From NCBI GenBank assembly GCA_004357505.1, contig SMWC01000105.1, positions 1 to 11,903 on the forward strand: a stretch of 11,903 nucleotides of DNA, given 5' to 3'. Position numbers and translations under genes: made by a program. Shown here piece after piece: positions 1 through 5,399 of the stretch (its first letter is position 1; each line of letters opens with the position of its first letter). This DNA is from Gammaproteobacteria bacterium (GTDB lineage: Bacteria; Pseudomonadota; Gammaproteobacteria; Steroidobacterales; Rariloculaceae). Below the pieces are notes generated by a model. The model was given only the letters and a program-made list of their open reading frames with translations, was not told the origin of the DNA and made no database searches.

Positions 1-1
1 G

Positions 2-241
2 AGCGCCAAACGCAAGACTGTGCGGCGCAAGGTAGCTAAGAAACGCGCCACCAAGAAGAAGGCGACGCGTAAGAAGGCTACTCGCAAGAAGGCAACACGT
101 AAGAAAGCGAAGAAAAAAGCCAAGAAGAAAGCTACTCGCAAGAAAGCGAAGAAAAAAGCCAAGAAGAAAGCTACTCGCAAGAAAGCGAAGAAAAAAGCCA
201 AGAAGAAAGCTACTCGCAAGAAAGCGACGAAGAAACAGTAG
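2..241 (+). CDS. Histone H1-like, lysine/alanine-rich DNA-binding protein (3' part)
   Basis: The reading frame is open from the window edge, so this is a 5'-truncated gene and the true start lies outside. A GTG at 20 is in frame but is not a likely start, because the same basic composition continues upstream of it. The visible 79 residues are almost only Lys, Ala, Arg and Thr, arranged as KKAT, RKAT and KKAK tetrads, and they end in KKATKKQ. This is the composition of eukaryotic H1 tails and of bacterial H1-like proteins such as AlgP/AlgR3 of Pseudomonas, which are thought to bind DNA non-specifically in the nucleoid. From residue 34 of the visible part the protein is encoded by a perfect 39-bp tandem repeat. 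No folded domain is visible. It is followed by two hairpins, the second a terminator. The family assignment rests on composition only, so a specific gene name is not justified. Confidence 0.7.
   Translation, partial: SAKRKTVRRKVAKKRATKKKATRKKATRKKATRKKAKKKAKKKATRKKAKKKAKKKATRKKAKKKAKKKATRKKATKKQ
101..217 (+). repeat. Three perfect 39-bp tandem repeats inside the H1-like gene
   Basis: Copies lie at 101-139, 140-178 and 179-217 and are identical at the nucleotide level. A partial fourth copy (first 10 bases) starts at 218. Each unit is 13 codons, reading K-A-K-K-K-A-K-K-K-A-T-R after a leading Lys, so gain or loss of a unit keeps the frame. Identity at silent positions points to recent slippage or recombination rather than selection on the protein alone. 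Confidence 0.95.
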
Positions 242-256
242 TTTCTTTAGCGCCTT

Positions 257-280
257 ATGTCAGCCTTCTGGCTCTGACAT
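257..280 (+). other. Hairpin between the H1-like gene and rpiA
   Basis: The arms 257-263 (ATGTCAG) and 274-280 (CTGACAT) are exact reverse complements. An alternative pairing adds GCC/GGC around a TTCT loop with a small bulge. No T-run follows, so it is not by itself an intrinsic terminator. It lies just upstream of the real terminator and may protect the 3' end of the H1-like mRNA. The function is inferred. Confidence 0.5.
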
Positions 281-285
281 GAACG

Positions 286-314
286 AAGTGCCCGCTATAC
301 GCGGGCACTTTTTT
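286..314 (+). terminator. Strong intrinsic terminator just upstream of rpiA
   Basis: A perfect 10-bp stem AAGTGCCCGC (286-295) / GCGGGCACTT (301-310) closes a TATAC loop and runs into six T residues (309-314). This is a textbook Rho-independent terminator for the H1-like gene. It ends 11 nt before the rpiA ATG at 326. The A-rich bases on the left side are too short to make it a strong terminator in the other direction. Confidence 0.9.
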
Positions 315-325
315 GGACCTGCGAT

Positions 326-982
326 ATGAACCAGGATGATAAGAAACGCCAAGCGGCTGAAGCGGCTATCAGCCAGATCGAGCCTGGAATCTCCCTGGGT
401 GTCGGCACAGGTAGCACGGTAAATTTCTTCATCGACGCCCTCGCTGGACACGCCCTAAACCTGACGACGGTCGTCTCTAGCTCAGAGGCGTCCACCGAGA
501 AGCTGCAGAATCTCGGCGTCGAGGTCTCTGATCTCGCGAGCGCCGGCGATCTGGATGTCTATGTAGACGGCGCTGATGAAGCAACCAAGCATCTTCACCT
601 TATCAAGGGCGGCGGCGGAGCACTCACGCGCGAAAAGATTCTTGCAGGCGCGTCACGGAAATTCATTTGTATTATCGACGACTCCAAGCTCATGGGTATC
701 CTAGGCCGGTTTCCGCTCCCCGTCGAAGTGATCCCAATGGCGCAATCATTCGTCGCACGGCAGCTGATTAAAGCCGGCGGTCAGCCGATCTGGCGGACGG
801 GCTTCGTCACCGACAACGGCAATCATATTCTGGATGTCCATAATTTGAGCATTCCGAATCCGCTTGAGGTTGAGAATCGTCTGAATCAGATTCCGGGCGT
901 AGTCACAGTCGGGATATTCGCTCAGAGACACGCCGACGTTCTACTGGTCGGCGGAGATAATGGCGTCAGGGAGATGCGGTAA
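326..982 (+). CDS. rpiA: Ribose-5-phosphate isomerase A
   Basis: RpiA interconverts ribose 5-phosphate and ribulose 5-phosphate in the non-oxidative pentose phosphate pathway, in the cytoplasm. The 218 residues match the usual length (219 in E. coli). The phosphate-binding loop GVGTGST is at 25-31, DGADEA at 81-86 and KGGGGALTREKI at 94-105. This places Asp81, Asp84, Lys94 and the catalytic base Glu103 at the same numbers as in the E. coli enzyme. ATG 326 is the only sensible start, because the rest of the N-terminal domain aligns from it. The ribosome-binding site is poor: only a GGA about 8 nt upstream. There is no room for a promoter between the preceding terminator and the start codon, so expression must come from read-through or from a start site inside or before the terminator. 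The next feature downstream, tRNA-Gln, is on the other strand. Confidence 0.97.
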   Translation: MNQDDKKRQAAEAAISQIEPGISLGVGTGSTVNFFIDALAGHALNLTTVVSSSEASTEKLQNLGVEVSDLASAGDLDVYVDGADEATKHLHLIKGGGGALTREKILAGASRKFICIIDDSKLMGILGRFPLPVEVIPMAQSFVARQLIKAGGQPIWRTGFVTDNGNHILDVHNLSIPNPLEVENRLNQIPGVVTVGIFAQRHADVLLVGGDNGVREMR

Positions 983-1013
983 CGCCGCGTATTGTTGCTG
1001 CCGGACGGCGAAC

Positions 1014-1087
1014 TGGCTGGGGGAGAGGGATTCGAACCCCCGCTGTCGGAGTCAGAGTCCGATGTCCTACCACTAGACGATCCCCCA
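1014..1087 (-). tRNA. tRNA-Gln (anticodon CTG, reads CAG)
   Basis: On the - strand the 74 nt fold as a cloverleaf. The acceptor stem is TGGGGGA/TCCCCCA. The D arm contains the AGTGGTAGG loop. The anticodon stem TCGGA/TCCGA closes the 7-nt loop CTCTGAC, with anticodon CTG. The variable loop has 4 nt, and the T arm GGGGG/CCCTC closes TTCGAAT. The discriminator is G and the 3' CCA is encoded. The sequence is typical of bacterial glutamine tRNAs. It begins 19 nt after the rpsI stop codon on the same strand, so it may be processed from the rplM-rpsI transcript. Confidence 0.97.
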
Positions 1088-1106
1088 GTTGTGGGAGTCA
1101 CAAACT

Positions 1107-1499
1107 TTAGCGCTTGGAGTACTGCGTCGCTTTACGGGCCTTGCGCAGGCCAACTTTTTTGCGCTCGACTTCCCTAGCATCCCGGGTGACGAAACCTGCT
1201 TTGCGTAACGGCCGTCTGAGCGTTTCATCATACGCAATCAGCGCTCGAGTGATTCCGTGGCGAATAGCTCCTGCCTGTCCGGTCGTGCCACCGCCGCGTA
1301 CGCTGATCTGAATATCGAACTTATTCTCCAGCTGCGAGAGCTCGAGAGGCTGGCGGACGATCATACGTGCTGTTTCCCGGCCGAAAAATACGTCCAACGA
1401 CCGTCCGTTTACCTGAATCGCACCGTTACCGAATCTTAAATAGACTCTGGCCGCCGAGGTTTTTCTTCGGCCTGTTCCGTAATAAACGTCGGTAGCCAT
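1107..1499 (-). CDS. rpsI: 30S ribosomal protein S9
   Basis: S9 is a structural protein of the small ribosomal subunit whose C-terminal tail reaches the P-site tRNA. The 130 residues match the family length. The N-terminal GTGRRKTSAARVYL, the central SVRGGGTTGQAGAIRHGI and the C-terminal tail ending QYSKR are family signatures, including the universal terminal Ser-Lys-Arg. ATG 1499 lies 3 nt after the rplM stop codon. A GGAG Shine-Dalgarno inside the last rplM codons lies 9 nt upstream, so the two genes are probably translationally coupled, as in the usual rplM-rpsI operon. tRNA-Gln follows downstream. Confidence 0.98.
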   Translation of the reverse strand: MATDVYYGTGRRKTSAARVYLRFGNGAIQVNGRSLDVFFGRETARMIVRQPLELSQLENKFDIQISVRGGGTTGQAGAIRHGITRALIAYDETLRRPLRKAGFVTRDAREVERKKVGLRKARKATQYSKR

Positions 1500-1502
1500 A
1501 CC

Positions 1503-1931
1503 TTATAGCTCCAGCGGACGAGGCTGTTGGGCCTGGTGCGGATGCTCCGTCCCGCGAACGACCTTGAGTTTCTTGAACATCTGTCTTCCGAGAGGGTTCC
1601 GCGGCAACATGCCTTTGACAGCACGCTCCAAAACCCGTTCCGGCGCTCGCTCCAGAAGATGTCCCAGGGATTCGGATCTAAGGTTACCGATATAGCCGGT
1701 GTGCCAATGGTAGATCTTATCCGTTAACTTGGCGCCGGTGACCCTGATTTTCTCAGCGTTAATCACCACGATATAGTCGCCCGTATCAACGTGCGGCGTG
1801 TACTCAGGCTTGTGCTTCCCGCGTAAACGCCCGGCGATCTTGGACGCTAGCCGACCGAGCGTTTTACCGCTGGCGTCTACTAGATACCAGTCGTGCCGGA
1901 CTTCAGCCGGCTTAGCCGAGAATGTCTGCAT
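1503..1931 (-). CDS. rplM: 50S ribosomal protein L13
   Basis: L13 is an early-assembling protein of the large ribosomal subunit. The 142 residues from ATG 1931 begin MQTFSAKPAEVRHDWYLVDA, the usual start of bacterial L13 (142 aa in E. coli). They contain LGRLAS, GDYIVVINAEKI and KGMLPRNPLGR. The same frame stays open upstream to 2177 with other possible starts, but that extension has no L13 homology and overlaps the divergent coq7, so it is rejected. No clear Shine-Dalgarno precedes ATG 1931. In E. coli the rplM-rpsI operon is repressed by L13 binding its own mRNA leader; a hairpin in the leader here may have the same role. rpsI follows 3 nt downstream. Confidence 0.97.
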   Translation of the reverse strand: MQTFSAKPAEVRHDWYLVDASGKTLGRLASKIAGRLRGKHKPEYTPHVDTGDYIVVINAEKIRVTGAKLTDKIYHWHTGYIGNLRSESLGHLLERAPERVLERAVKGMLPRNPLGRQMFKKLKVVRGTEHPHQAQQPRPLEL

Positions 1932-1998
1932 ACGTTGCTTGGCTTGCGGCGAGACCGCCGTCCAAAGAGGCGGAATATTACGCGCGTGTTCAGGCCCT

Positions 1999-2036
1999 GG
2001 CAAGGCATACGGGGCTCTGAGCGTACCATCCTTGCC
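1999..2036 (-). promoter_or_regulatory. Possible structured leader of rplM (L13 autoregulation candidate)
   Basis: The arms GGCAAGG (1999-2005) and CCTTGCC (2030-2036) are perfect complements, and an inner stem TACG/CGTA (2008-2011/2022-2025) extends the hairpin. The loop is 10 nt. It lies 68 to 105 nt upstream of the rplM start codon, inside the likely 5' untranslated region. L13 autoregulation of rplM-rpsI is known in E. coli; that this hairpin is its target is inference. Confidence 0.35.
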
Positions 2037-2086
2037 GCTGCTACCATCTGTAGGCATTAACCGGGATCGATCTGCTGGCGACTCGC

Positions 2087-2092
2087 TATAAT
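2087..2092 (+). promoter_or_regulatory. -10 box of coq7, placed for a leaderless mRNA
   Basis: A perfect TATAAT lies exactly 6 nt before the coq7 ATG at 2099, so transcription would be expected to start at or within a base or two of the start codon. No convincing -35 hexamer is found 16-18 bp upstream. No Shine-Dalgarno could lie on such an mRNA. Initiation at 2099 is predicted from spacing only. Confidence 0.6.
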
Positions 2093-2098
2093 GGCCTA

Positions 2099-2737
2099 AT
2101 GACGCGAAAGATCGATTGGCAAGATCGTCTCGTTGCGGCCGCCGACCAGGCGCTGCGCACCCTGGTCGGCCCAACACAGGCTTCTCGCCCGTCTCCCGCC
2201 GCGGGTCTATCTGACTCGCTGTTCACGGCGGAGGAGCGCCGCACGAGTAGCGCTCTGATGCGCGTCAACCATGCAGGAGAAATCGCGGCACAAGCACTCT
2301 ACAGCGGCCAGTCTGTGATGGCTCGCTCTGCGATGACGCGCGACCACCTGCTCCAGGCAGCGGCTGAAGAACAAGATCATCTCGCCTGGTGTGCCCAGCG
2401 AATAGCGGAATTGGATGGCCGCAGGAGCCTGCTCGATCCGCTCTGGTACGCCGGAAGCTTTCTGCTGGGCATGCTGGCGGGCAGCGCCGGCGACCGGGTG
2501 AGCTTGGGCTTTATCGCAGAGACCGAGCGCCAGGTCGAAGCTCACATACGCGACCATCTGCTCCGTCTGCCGCATACTGATGCCAAAAGTGCGGCTATTC
2601 TTAAACGTATGGCGACCGATGAAGCCCATCACGGTACGACTGCGATGCTGTCCGGAGGAATGGAACTTCCTCAGCCCGTTCGGTCGCTGATGGCACTAGG
2701 AGGTGAATTTTTACGTCGTACGGCACTTTGGGTGTGA
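2099..2737 (+). CDS. coq7: 3-demethoxyubiquinol 3-hydroxylase, Coq7 family
   Basis: Coq7 is a membrane-associated di-iron monooxygenase that carries out the penultimate ring hydroxylation in ubiquinone synthesis; many gammaproteobacteria use it where E. coli uses the flavoprotein UbiF. The 212 residues contain the four-helix di-iron ligands: Glu61 in RVNHAGEIAAQALYSGQ, the E-x-x-H pair Glu91/His94 in AAAEEQDHLAWC, Glu143 in ETERQVEAH, and Glu175/His178 in ATDEAHH. A hydrophobic stretch around 118-132 fits the membrane-dipping region. ATG 2099 is favoured over the internal Met54, because residues 7-22 (WQDRLVAAADQALRTL) resemble the N-terminus of Pseudomonas Coq7 proteins. There is no Shine-Dalgarno; the -10 box sits directly upstream. 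The stop codon overlaps the CRP operator that precedes crp. Confidence 0.95.
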   Translation: MTRKIDWQDRLVAAADQALRTLVGPTQASRPSPAAGLSDSLFTAEERRTSSALMRVNHAGEIAAQALYSGQSVMARSAMTRDHLLQAAAEEQDHLAWCAQRIAELDGRRSLLDPLWYAGSFLLGMLAGSAGDRVSLGFIAETERQVEAHIRDHLLRLPHTDAKSAAILKRMATDEAHHGTTAMLSGGMELPQPVRSLMALGGEFLRRTALWV

Positions 2738-2748
2738 ACTGCGTCACA
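2733..2748 (+). promoter_or_regulatory. CRP operator upstream of crp
   Basis: The sequence TGTGA-ACTGCG-TCACA is a perfect match to both half-sites of the CRP/Vfr consensus with the canonical 6-bp spacer. It overlaps the coq7 stop codon (2735-2737). Its centre (2740.5) is about 61 bp upstream of the start site predicted from the crp -10 box, the position used by class I activated promoters. It probably mediates autoregulation by the CRP protein encoded just downstream. Confidence 0.8.
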
Positions 2749-2766
2749 TCTTGAACCCATGGTTAC

Positions 2767-2794
2767 TTGTCTTAGCCCGACAAACTGATTTAAT
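2767..2794 (+). promoter_or_regulatory. Likely sigma70 promoter of crp
   Basis: TTGTCT (2767-2772, 4 of 6 matches) and TTTAAT (2789-2794, 5 of 6) are separated by 16 bp. The predicted start is near 2801, giving an untranslated leader of about 24 nt that carries the CGGAG ribosome-binding site. The imperfect -35 fits an activator-dependent promoter with the CRP site upstream. Confidence 0.5.
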
Positions 2795-2824
2795 AACACA
2801 TTACGTCAAACGGAGCATCAAGCC

Positions 2825-3508
2825 ATGGAAAAAGCCGTCCGGCCCTTAAGTGAAATTCCCGCGATCAATCGCTTCCTGAGCTATTGCCGCGTCCGGACGG
2901 TCCCCGCCAAGACCGTCATGATTCATGCTGGCGATCTTCCGGACGTGATGTTTTACATCGTATCTGGGTCGGTTGAGGTCATGATCGAAGACGAGGATGG
3001 TAACGAGATGGTGTTGGCCTACCTCAACAAGGGCCAATTTTTTGGTGAAATGGGACTGTTCTACGAACAACCGACTCGAAGCGCCTGGGTGAGAACACGG
3101 ATGGAGTCCGAAATCGCCGAAATGACCTATTCCCGCGTTCGACAGGTCGCCTCTGAAAGTCCCGGACTTATTTTCGAGCTGGCCACACAACTAGCCGCGA
3201 GACTAGACAGAACGAACCGAAAACTTGGCGACTTGGCATTCGTTGACGTCACCGGACGGGTTGCACACGCCATCATGGATCTTTGTAATGAGCCAGACGC
3301 CATGACTCATCCGGACGGCATGCAGATCAAGGTATCCCGCCAGGAGCTCTCCAGACTGGTCGGTTGTTCGCGAGAGATGGCAGGCCGTGTACTGAAGGTC
3401 TTGGAGGAACAAGGCCTCGTCAGCGCAAATGGCAAGACCATCGTCGTATTTAACGCTCGTAGAGAACTACCGAAGCCCCGCAGAGAAGCCATCCGTCGGT
3501 CTATGTGA
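2825..3508 (+). CDS. crp: cAMP receptor protein (Crp/Vfr family transcription factor)
   Basis: This is a global transcription regulator that binds DNA as a dimer when loaded with a cyclic nucleotide. The 227 residues show an N-terminal cyclic-nucleotide fold with the phosphate-binding cassette FFGEMGLFYEQPTRSAWVRT (72-91), including Glu75, Arg85 and Ser86. A dimer helix follows (about 115-140), then a DVTGR hinge (141-145) and a winged helix-turn-helix. The recognition helix CSREMAGRVLKVLEEQGL (181-198) keeps Arg183, Glu184 and Arg188, equivalent to the E. coli CRP base contacts, so it should read TGTGA/TCACA sites. Two differences from E. coli CRP: the Thr-Ser pair that touches cAMP across the dimer is Thr130-Asn131, and a basic tail of about 16 residues follows the normal C-terminus. 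A CGGAG ribosome-binding site ends 9 nt before ATG 2825. It may instead be called Vfr. Confidence 0.93.
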   Translation: MEKAVRPLSEIPAINRFLSYCRVRTVPAKTVMIHAGDLPDVMFYIVSGSVEVMIEDEDGNEMVLAYLNKGQFFGEMGLFYEQPTRSAWVRTRMESEIAEMTYSRVRQVASESPGLIFELATQLAARLDRTNRKLGDLAFVDVTGRVAHAIMDLCNEPDAMTHPDGMQIKVSRQELSRLVGCSREMAGRVLKVLEEQGLVSANGKTIVVFNARRELPKPRREAIRRSM

Positions 3509-3513
3509 GCTGA

Positions 3514-4314
3514 CTACTTGAAGCCTCGGTGAGTCTTGACCCGCTCGTAGGCGGCACGGATCTCCTGGGTCTTCTCTGCAGCGACGCGCATCATCGATTG
3601 CGGCAAACCCCTAGCGACCAGCTTATCCGGATGATGTTGATTCATCAGACGTCTATAAGCCGTCTTCACTTCCTGATCACTTGCACTGGAATCCAGGCCG
3701 AGGACGCGAAACGCATCCGCTAGTCCGACCTGCTTGCTATGCTCACCACCGGCTCGAAACCGCTGAGCGCGAATCAGCGCCTCTATCTGAGCAAGCTCCA
3801 CTCGGCCCATTCCGAGGGACCTGGCCACCAACCAAAGAAGCTCTCGCTTCGTTTTGCGGACAGGCCCGGCTGCCAATGCGGCCTGCATCTGCATTTCCAT
3901 AAACGCTCTGATCAGATCTCGGCGACCACGGAGTCGCTCATGCAATCTGTCCAAGCTCTCTGAGCGGCGAAAATCCGGGCTCTTACCGGCCGCGAAAAAT
4001 AATATCGCCTGCTGCACCTGCTCGGGCGATAGGGCCATGCTATGCATAAGGCGCCGGGCTATTCGGATATCTTCCTCCGAGACACGGCCGTCAGCCTTAG
4101 CGATGTGCCCCATCAACGTAAAGGTCATCTCGAAGAACAGCTGTTGGATTTTCTCCGAACCGAAACCTGCTCGTCGACGCGTCGCATAACCGGAGATCAG
4201 CCCTTTATCGAATTGATGCCCGAGCATGATGCCGAGCGCCAGACCGACTAGACGGAATGGGCCGGCCGCCGCATAGCCCAGTACGCCGCCAACCGCCTTA
4301 CCGATCCACTGCAT
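3514..4314 (-). CDS. djlA: DjlA-type co-chaperone (TerB domain plus J domain)
   Basis: DjlA is an inner-membrane-anchored J-protein that stimulates DnaK. The 266 residues have three parts in order: a short hydrophobic glycine-rich N-terminal segment (about 8-34) that anchors the protein, a TerB-like helical domain (about 58-185, with MGHIAKADGRVSEEDI), and a C-terminal J domain (about 199-266) with the invariant His-Pro-Asp at 228-230 in NQHHPDKL. Length and order match E. coli DjlA (271 aa). It starts at ATG 4314 with no strong Shine-Dalgarno and is divergent from purC. Its stop codon is only 5 nt from that of the convergent crp, with no recognisable terminator between them. Confidence 0.93.
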   Translation of the reverse strand: MQWIGKAVGGVLGYAAAGPFRLVGLALGIMLGHQFDKGLISGYATRRRAGFGSEKIQQLFFEMTFTLMGHIAKADGRVSEEDIRIARRLMHSMALSPEQVQQAILFFAAGKSPDFRRSESLDRLHERLRGRRDLIRAFMEMQMQAALAAGPVRKTKRELLWLVARSLGMGRVELAQIEALIRAQRFRAGGEHSKQVGLADAFRVLGLDSSASDQEVKTAYRRLMNQHHPDKLVARGLPQSMMRVAAEKTQEIRAAYERVKTHRGFK

Positions 4315-4404
4315 GACTTTTCACGGACACGGCTCCGGGACAGCGGTAGATTCTAGGCTGTCGCTCGGCGCCGTGGAGTTGCTGACTGACCACTTGACGA
4401 GTCA

Positions 4405-4433
4405 TTATCTCTTTTTACATCCCAACCTTTAAT
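4405..4433 (+). promoter_or_regulatory. Weak candidate promoter of purC
   Basis: TTATCT (4405-4410, 3 of 6) and TTTAAT (4428-4433, 5 of 6) are 17 bp apart. The expected start near 4440 leaves room for the AGAAGG ribosome-binding site at 4445-4450. An alternative TTGACG at 4394 has no good -10 partner. No PurR-like operator is recognisable. Confidence 0.3.
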
Positions 4434-4462
4434 TTGCCAACCCCAGAAGGACACCGTTGTCT

Positions 4463-5359
4463 ATGACCGAGCCGCAACCAGATGCCGTATCTGAGTCAAA
4501 TCTGACGAGCCTAGAACTGGTTGCCCGCGGTAAGGTACGCGACATCTACCGTGTCGACGATGAACACCTGCTTATCGTCGCAAGCGACCGCCTATCTGCC
4601 TTCGATGTCGTGCTTCCGGATCCGGTCCCCGGCAAAGGAATCGTGCTGACGGCGATTTCCAACTTCTGGTTCGAGCGACTCGGGCACGTTGTCCCTAACC
4701 ATCTAACGAATATCGACCCCGTTAGCGTCTTACCGGATCAGAAGGACCACGCAATCATCGAAGGTCGGTCGATCGTCGTGATGCGTCTTAACCCCTTGCC
4801 CATTGAAGCAGTTGTGAGAGGTTACCTGATCGGTTCCGGATGGAAAGATTACCGTGCTTCAGGCAGCGTCAGCGGCATCCCACTGCCCCCAGGTCTGGAG
4901 CTTGCCGAGCAACTACGTGAACCGATCTTTACGCCAAGCACCAAGGCGGCCGCGGGAGAACATGACCAGAACATTTCGACCGACGATGTCGACTCCTTGA
5001 TCGGCCGTGAGCTTCGCCGACGCGTGTCTGACCTCTCACTGCAACTCTATTCGGAGGCGACGCAGTACGCCCGAGAACGCGGTATCATCATCGCGGACAC
5101 TAAATTCGAGTTCGGTTTGGATAGCGATGGAGAATTGTATCTGATCGACGAGTTGTTCACACCCGATTCATCGAGATTCTGGCCGGTCGCAAGCTACGAA
5201 GCGGGCTCTTCACCGCGGAGTTTCGACAAACAGTATGTCCGCGATTACCTCGAGACGTTGGACTGGGACAAGAAGCCACCCGGCCCCCACTTACCAGCTG
5301 TGGTGATCAAGCGAACTCGTGAGAAATACTACGAAGTTTTAGATCGTCTGAGTCGATAG
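4463..5359 (+). CDS. purC: Phosphoribosylaminoimidazole-succinocarboxamide synthase (SAICAR synthetase)
   Basis: PurC condenses CAIR with aspartate using ATP, the step after PurE in purine synthesis. The 298 residues are the longer, yeast Ade1-like form rather than the roughly 237-residue E. coli form. Signatures are GKVRDIY (23-29), ASDRLSAFDV (40-49) in the ATP-binding domain, VVRGYLIGSGWKDY (117-130), FTPSTKA (156-162), GEHDQNIS (165-172), ADTKFEFG (211-218) and DELFTPDSSRFW (229-240). Two starts are possible: ATG 4463, 12 nt after the AGAAGG motif, or TTG 4457, 6 nt after it, which would add Met-Ser. ATG is preferred by codon and TTG by spacing; the difference does not affect the domain. 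The YihY/BrkB-like gene follows 40 nt downstream and may be co-transcribed. Confidence 0.96.
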   Translation: MTEPQPDAVSESNLTSLELVARGKVRDIYRVDDEHLLIVASDRLSAFDVVLPDPVPGKGIVLTAISNFWFERLGHVVPNHLTNIDPVSVLPDQKDHAIIEGRSIVVMRLNPLPIEAVVRGYLIGSGWKDYRASGSVSGIPLPPGLELAEQLREPIFTPSTKAAAGEHDQNISTDDVDSLIGRELRRRVSDLSLQLYSEATQYARERGIIIADTKFEFGLDSDGELYLIDELFTPDSSRFWPVASYEAGSSPRSFDKQYVRDYLETLDWDKKPPGPHLPAVVIKRTREKYYEVLDRLSR

Positions 5360-5399
5360 CGGTATTCAAACACTTGCCGTAACGTGACGGAGCCCGCCG

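Noticed and set aside
101..227. The 39-bp repeats as a CRISPR array or origin iterons
   Set aside because: The repeats are contiguous without spacers, are in frame within a coding sequence, and encode the lysine-rich motif.
983..1009. CGCCG/CGGCG hairpin after rpiA as a terminator
   Set aside because: A five-base stem with a long loop and no T-run on either strand; too weak to call.
992..1177. A 61-codon + strand frame across the tRNA-Gln and the end of rpsI
   Set aside because: It reads through the antisense of a tRNA and of S9; nothing supports translation.
1932..2177. N-terminal extension of the rplM frame to 224 residues
   Set aside because: The extra 82 codons have no L13 similarity, overlap the divergent coq7 start and its -10 box, and the standard L13 N-terminus begins at ATG 1931.
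3739..4251. Several + strand open frames opposite djlA
   Set aside because: They are antisense shadows of a clearly conserved gene, with no ribosome-binding sites and no recognisable protein features.
4394..4421. TTGACG at 4394 as the purC -35 box
   Set aside because: The best partner 16 bp downstream (TACATC) matches only 3 of 6 positions; the TTTAAT at 4428 is a better -10.
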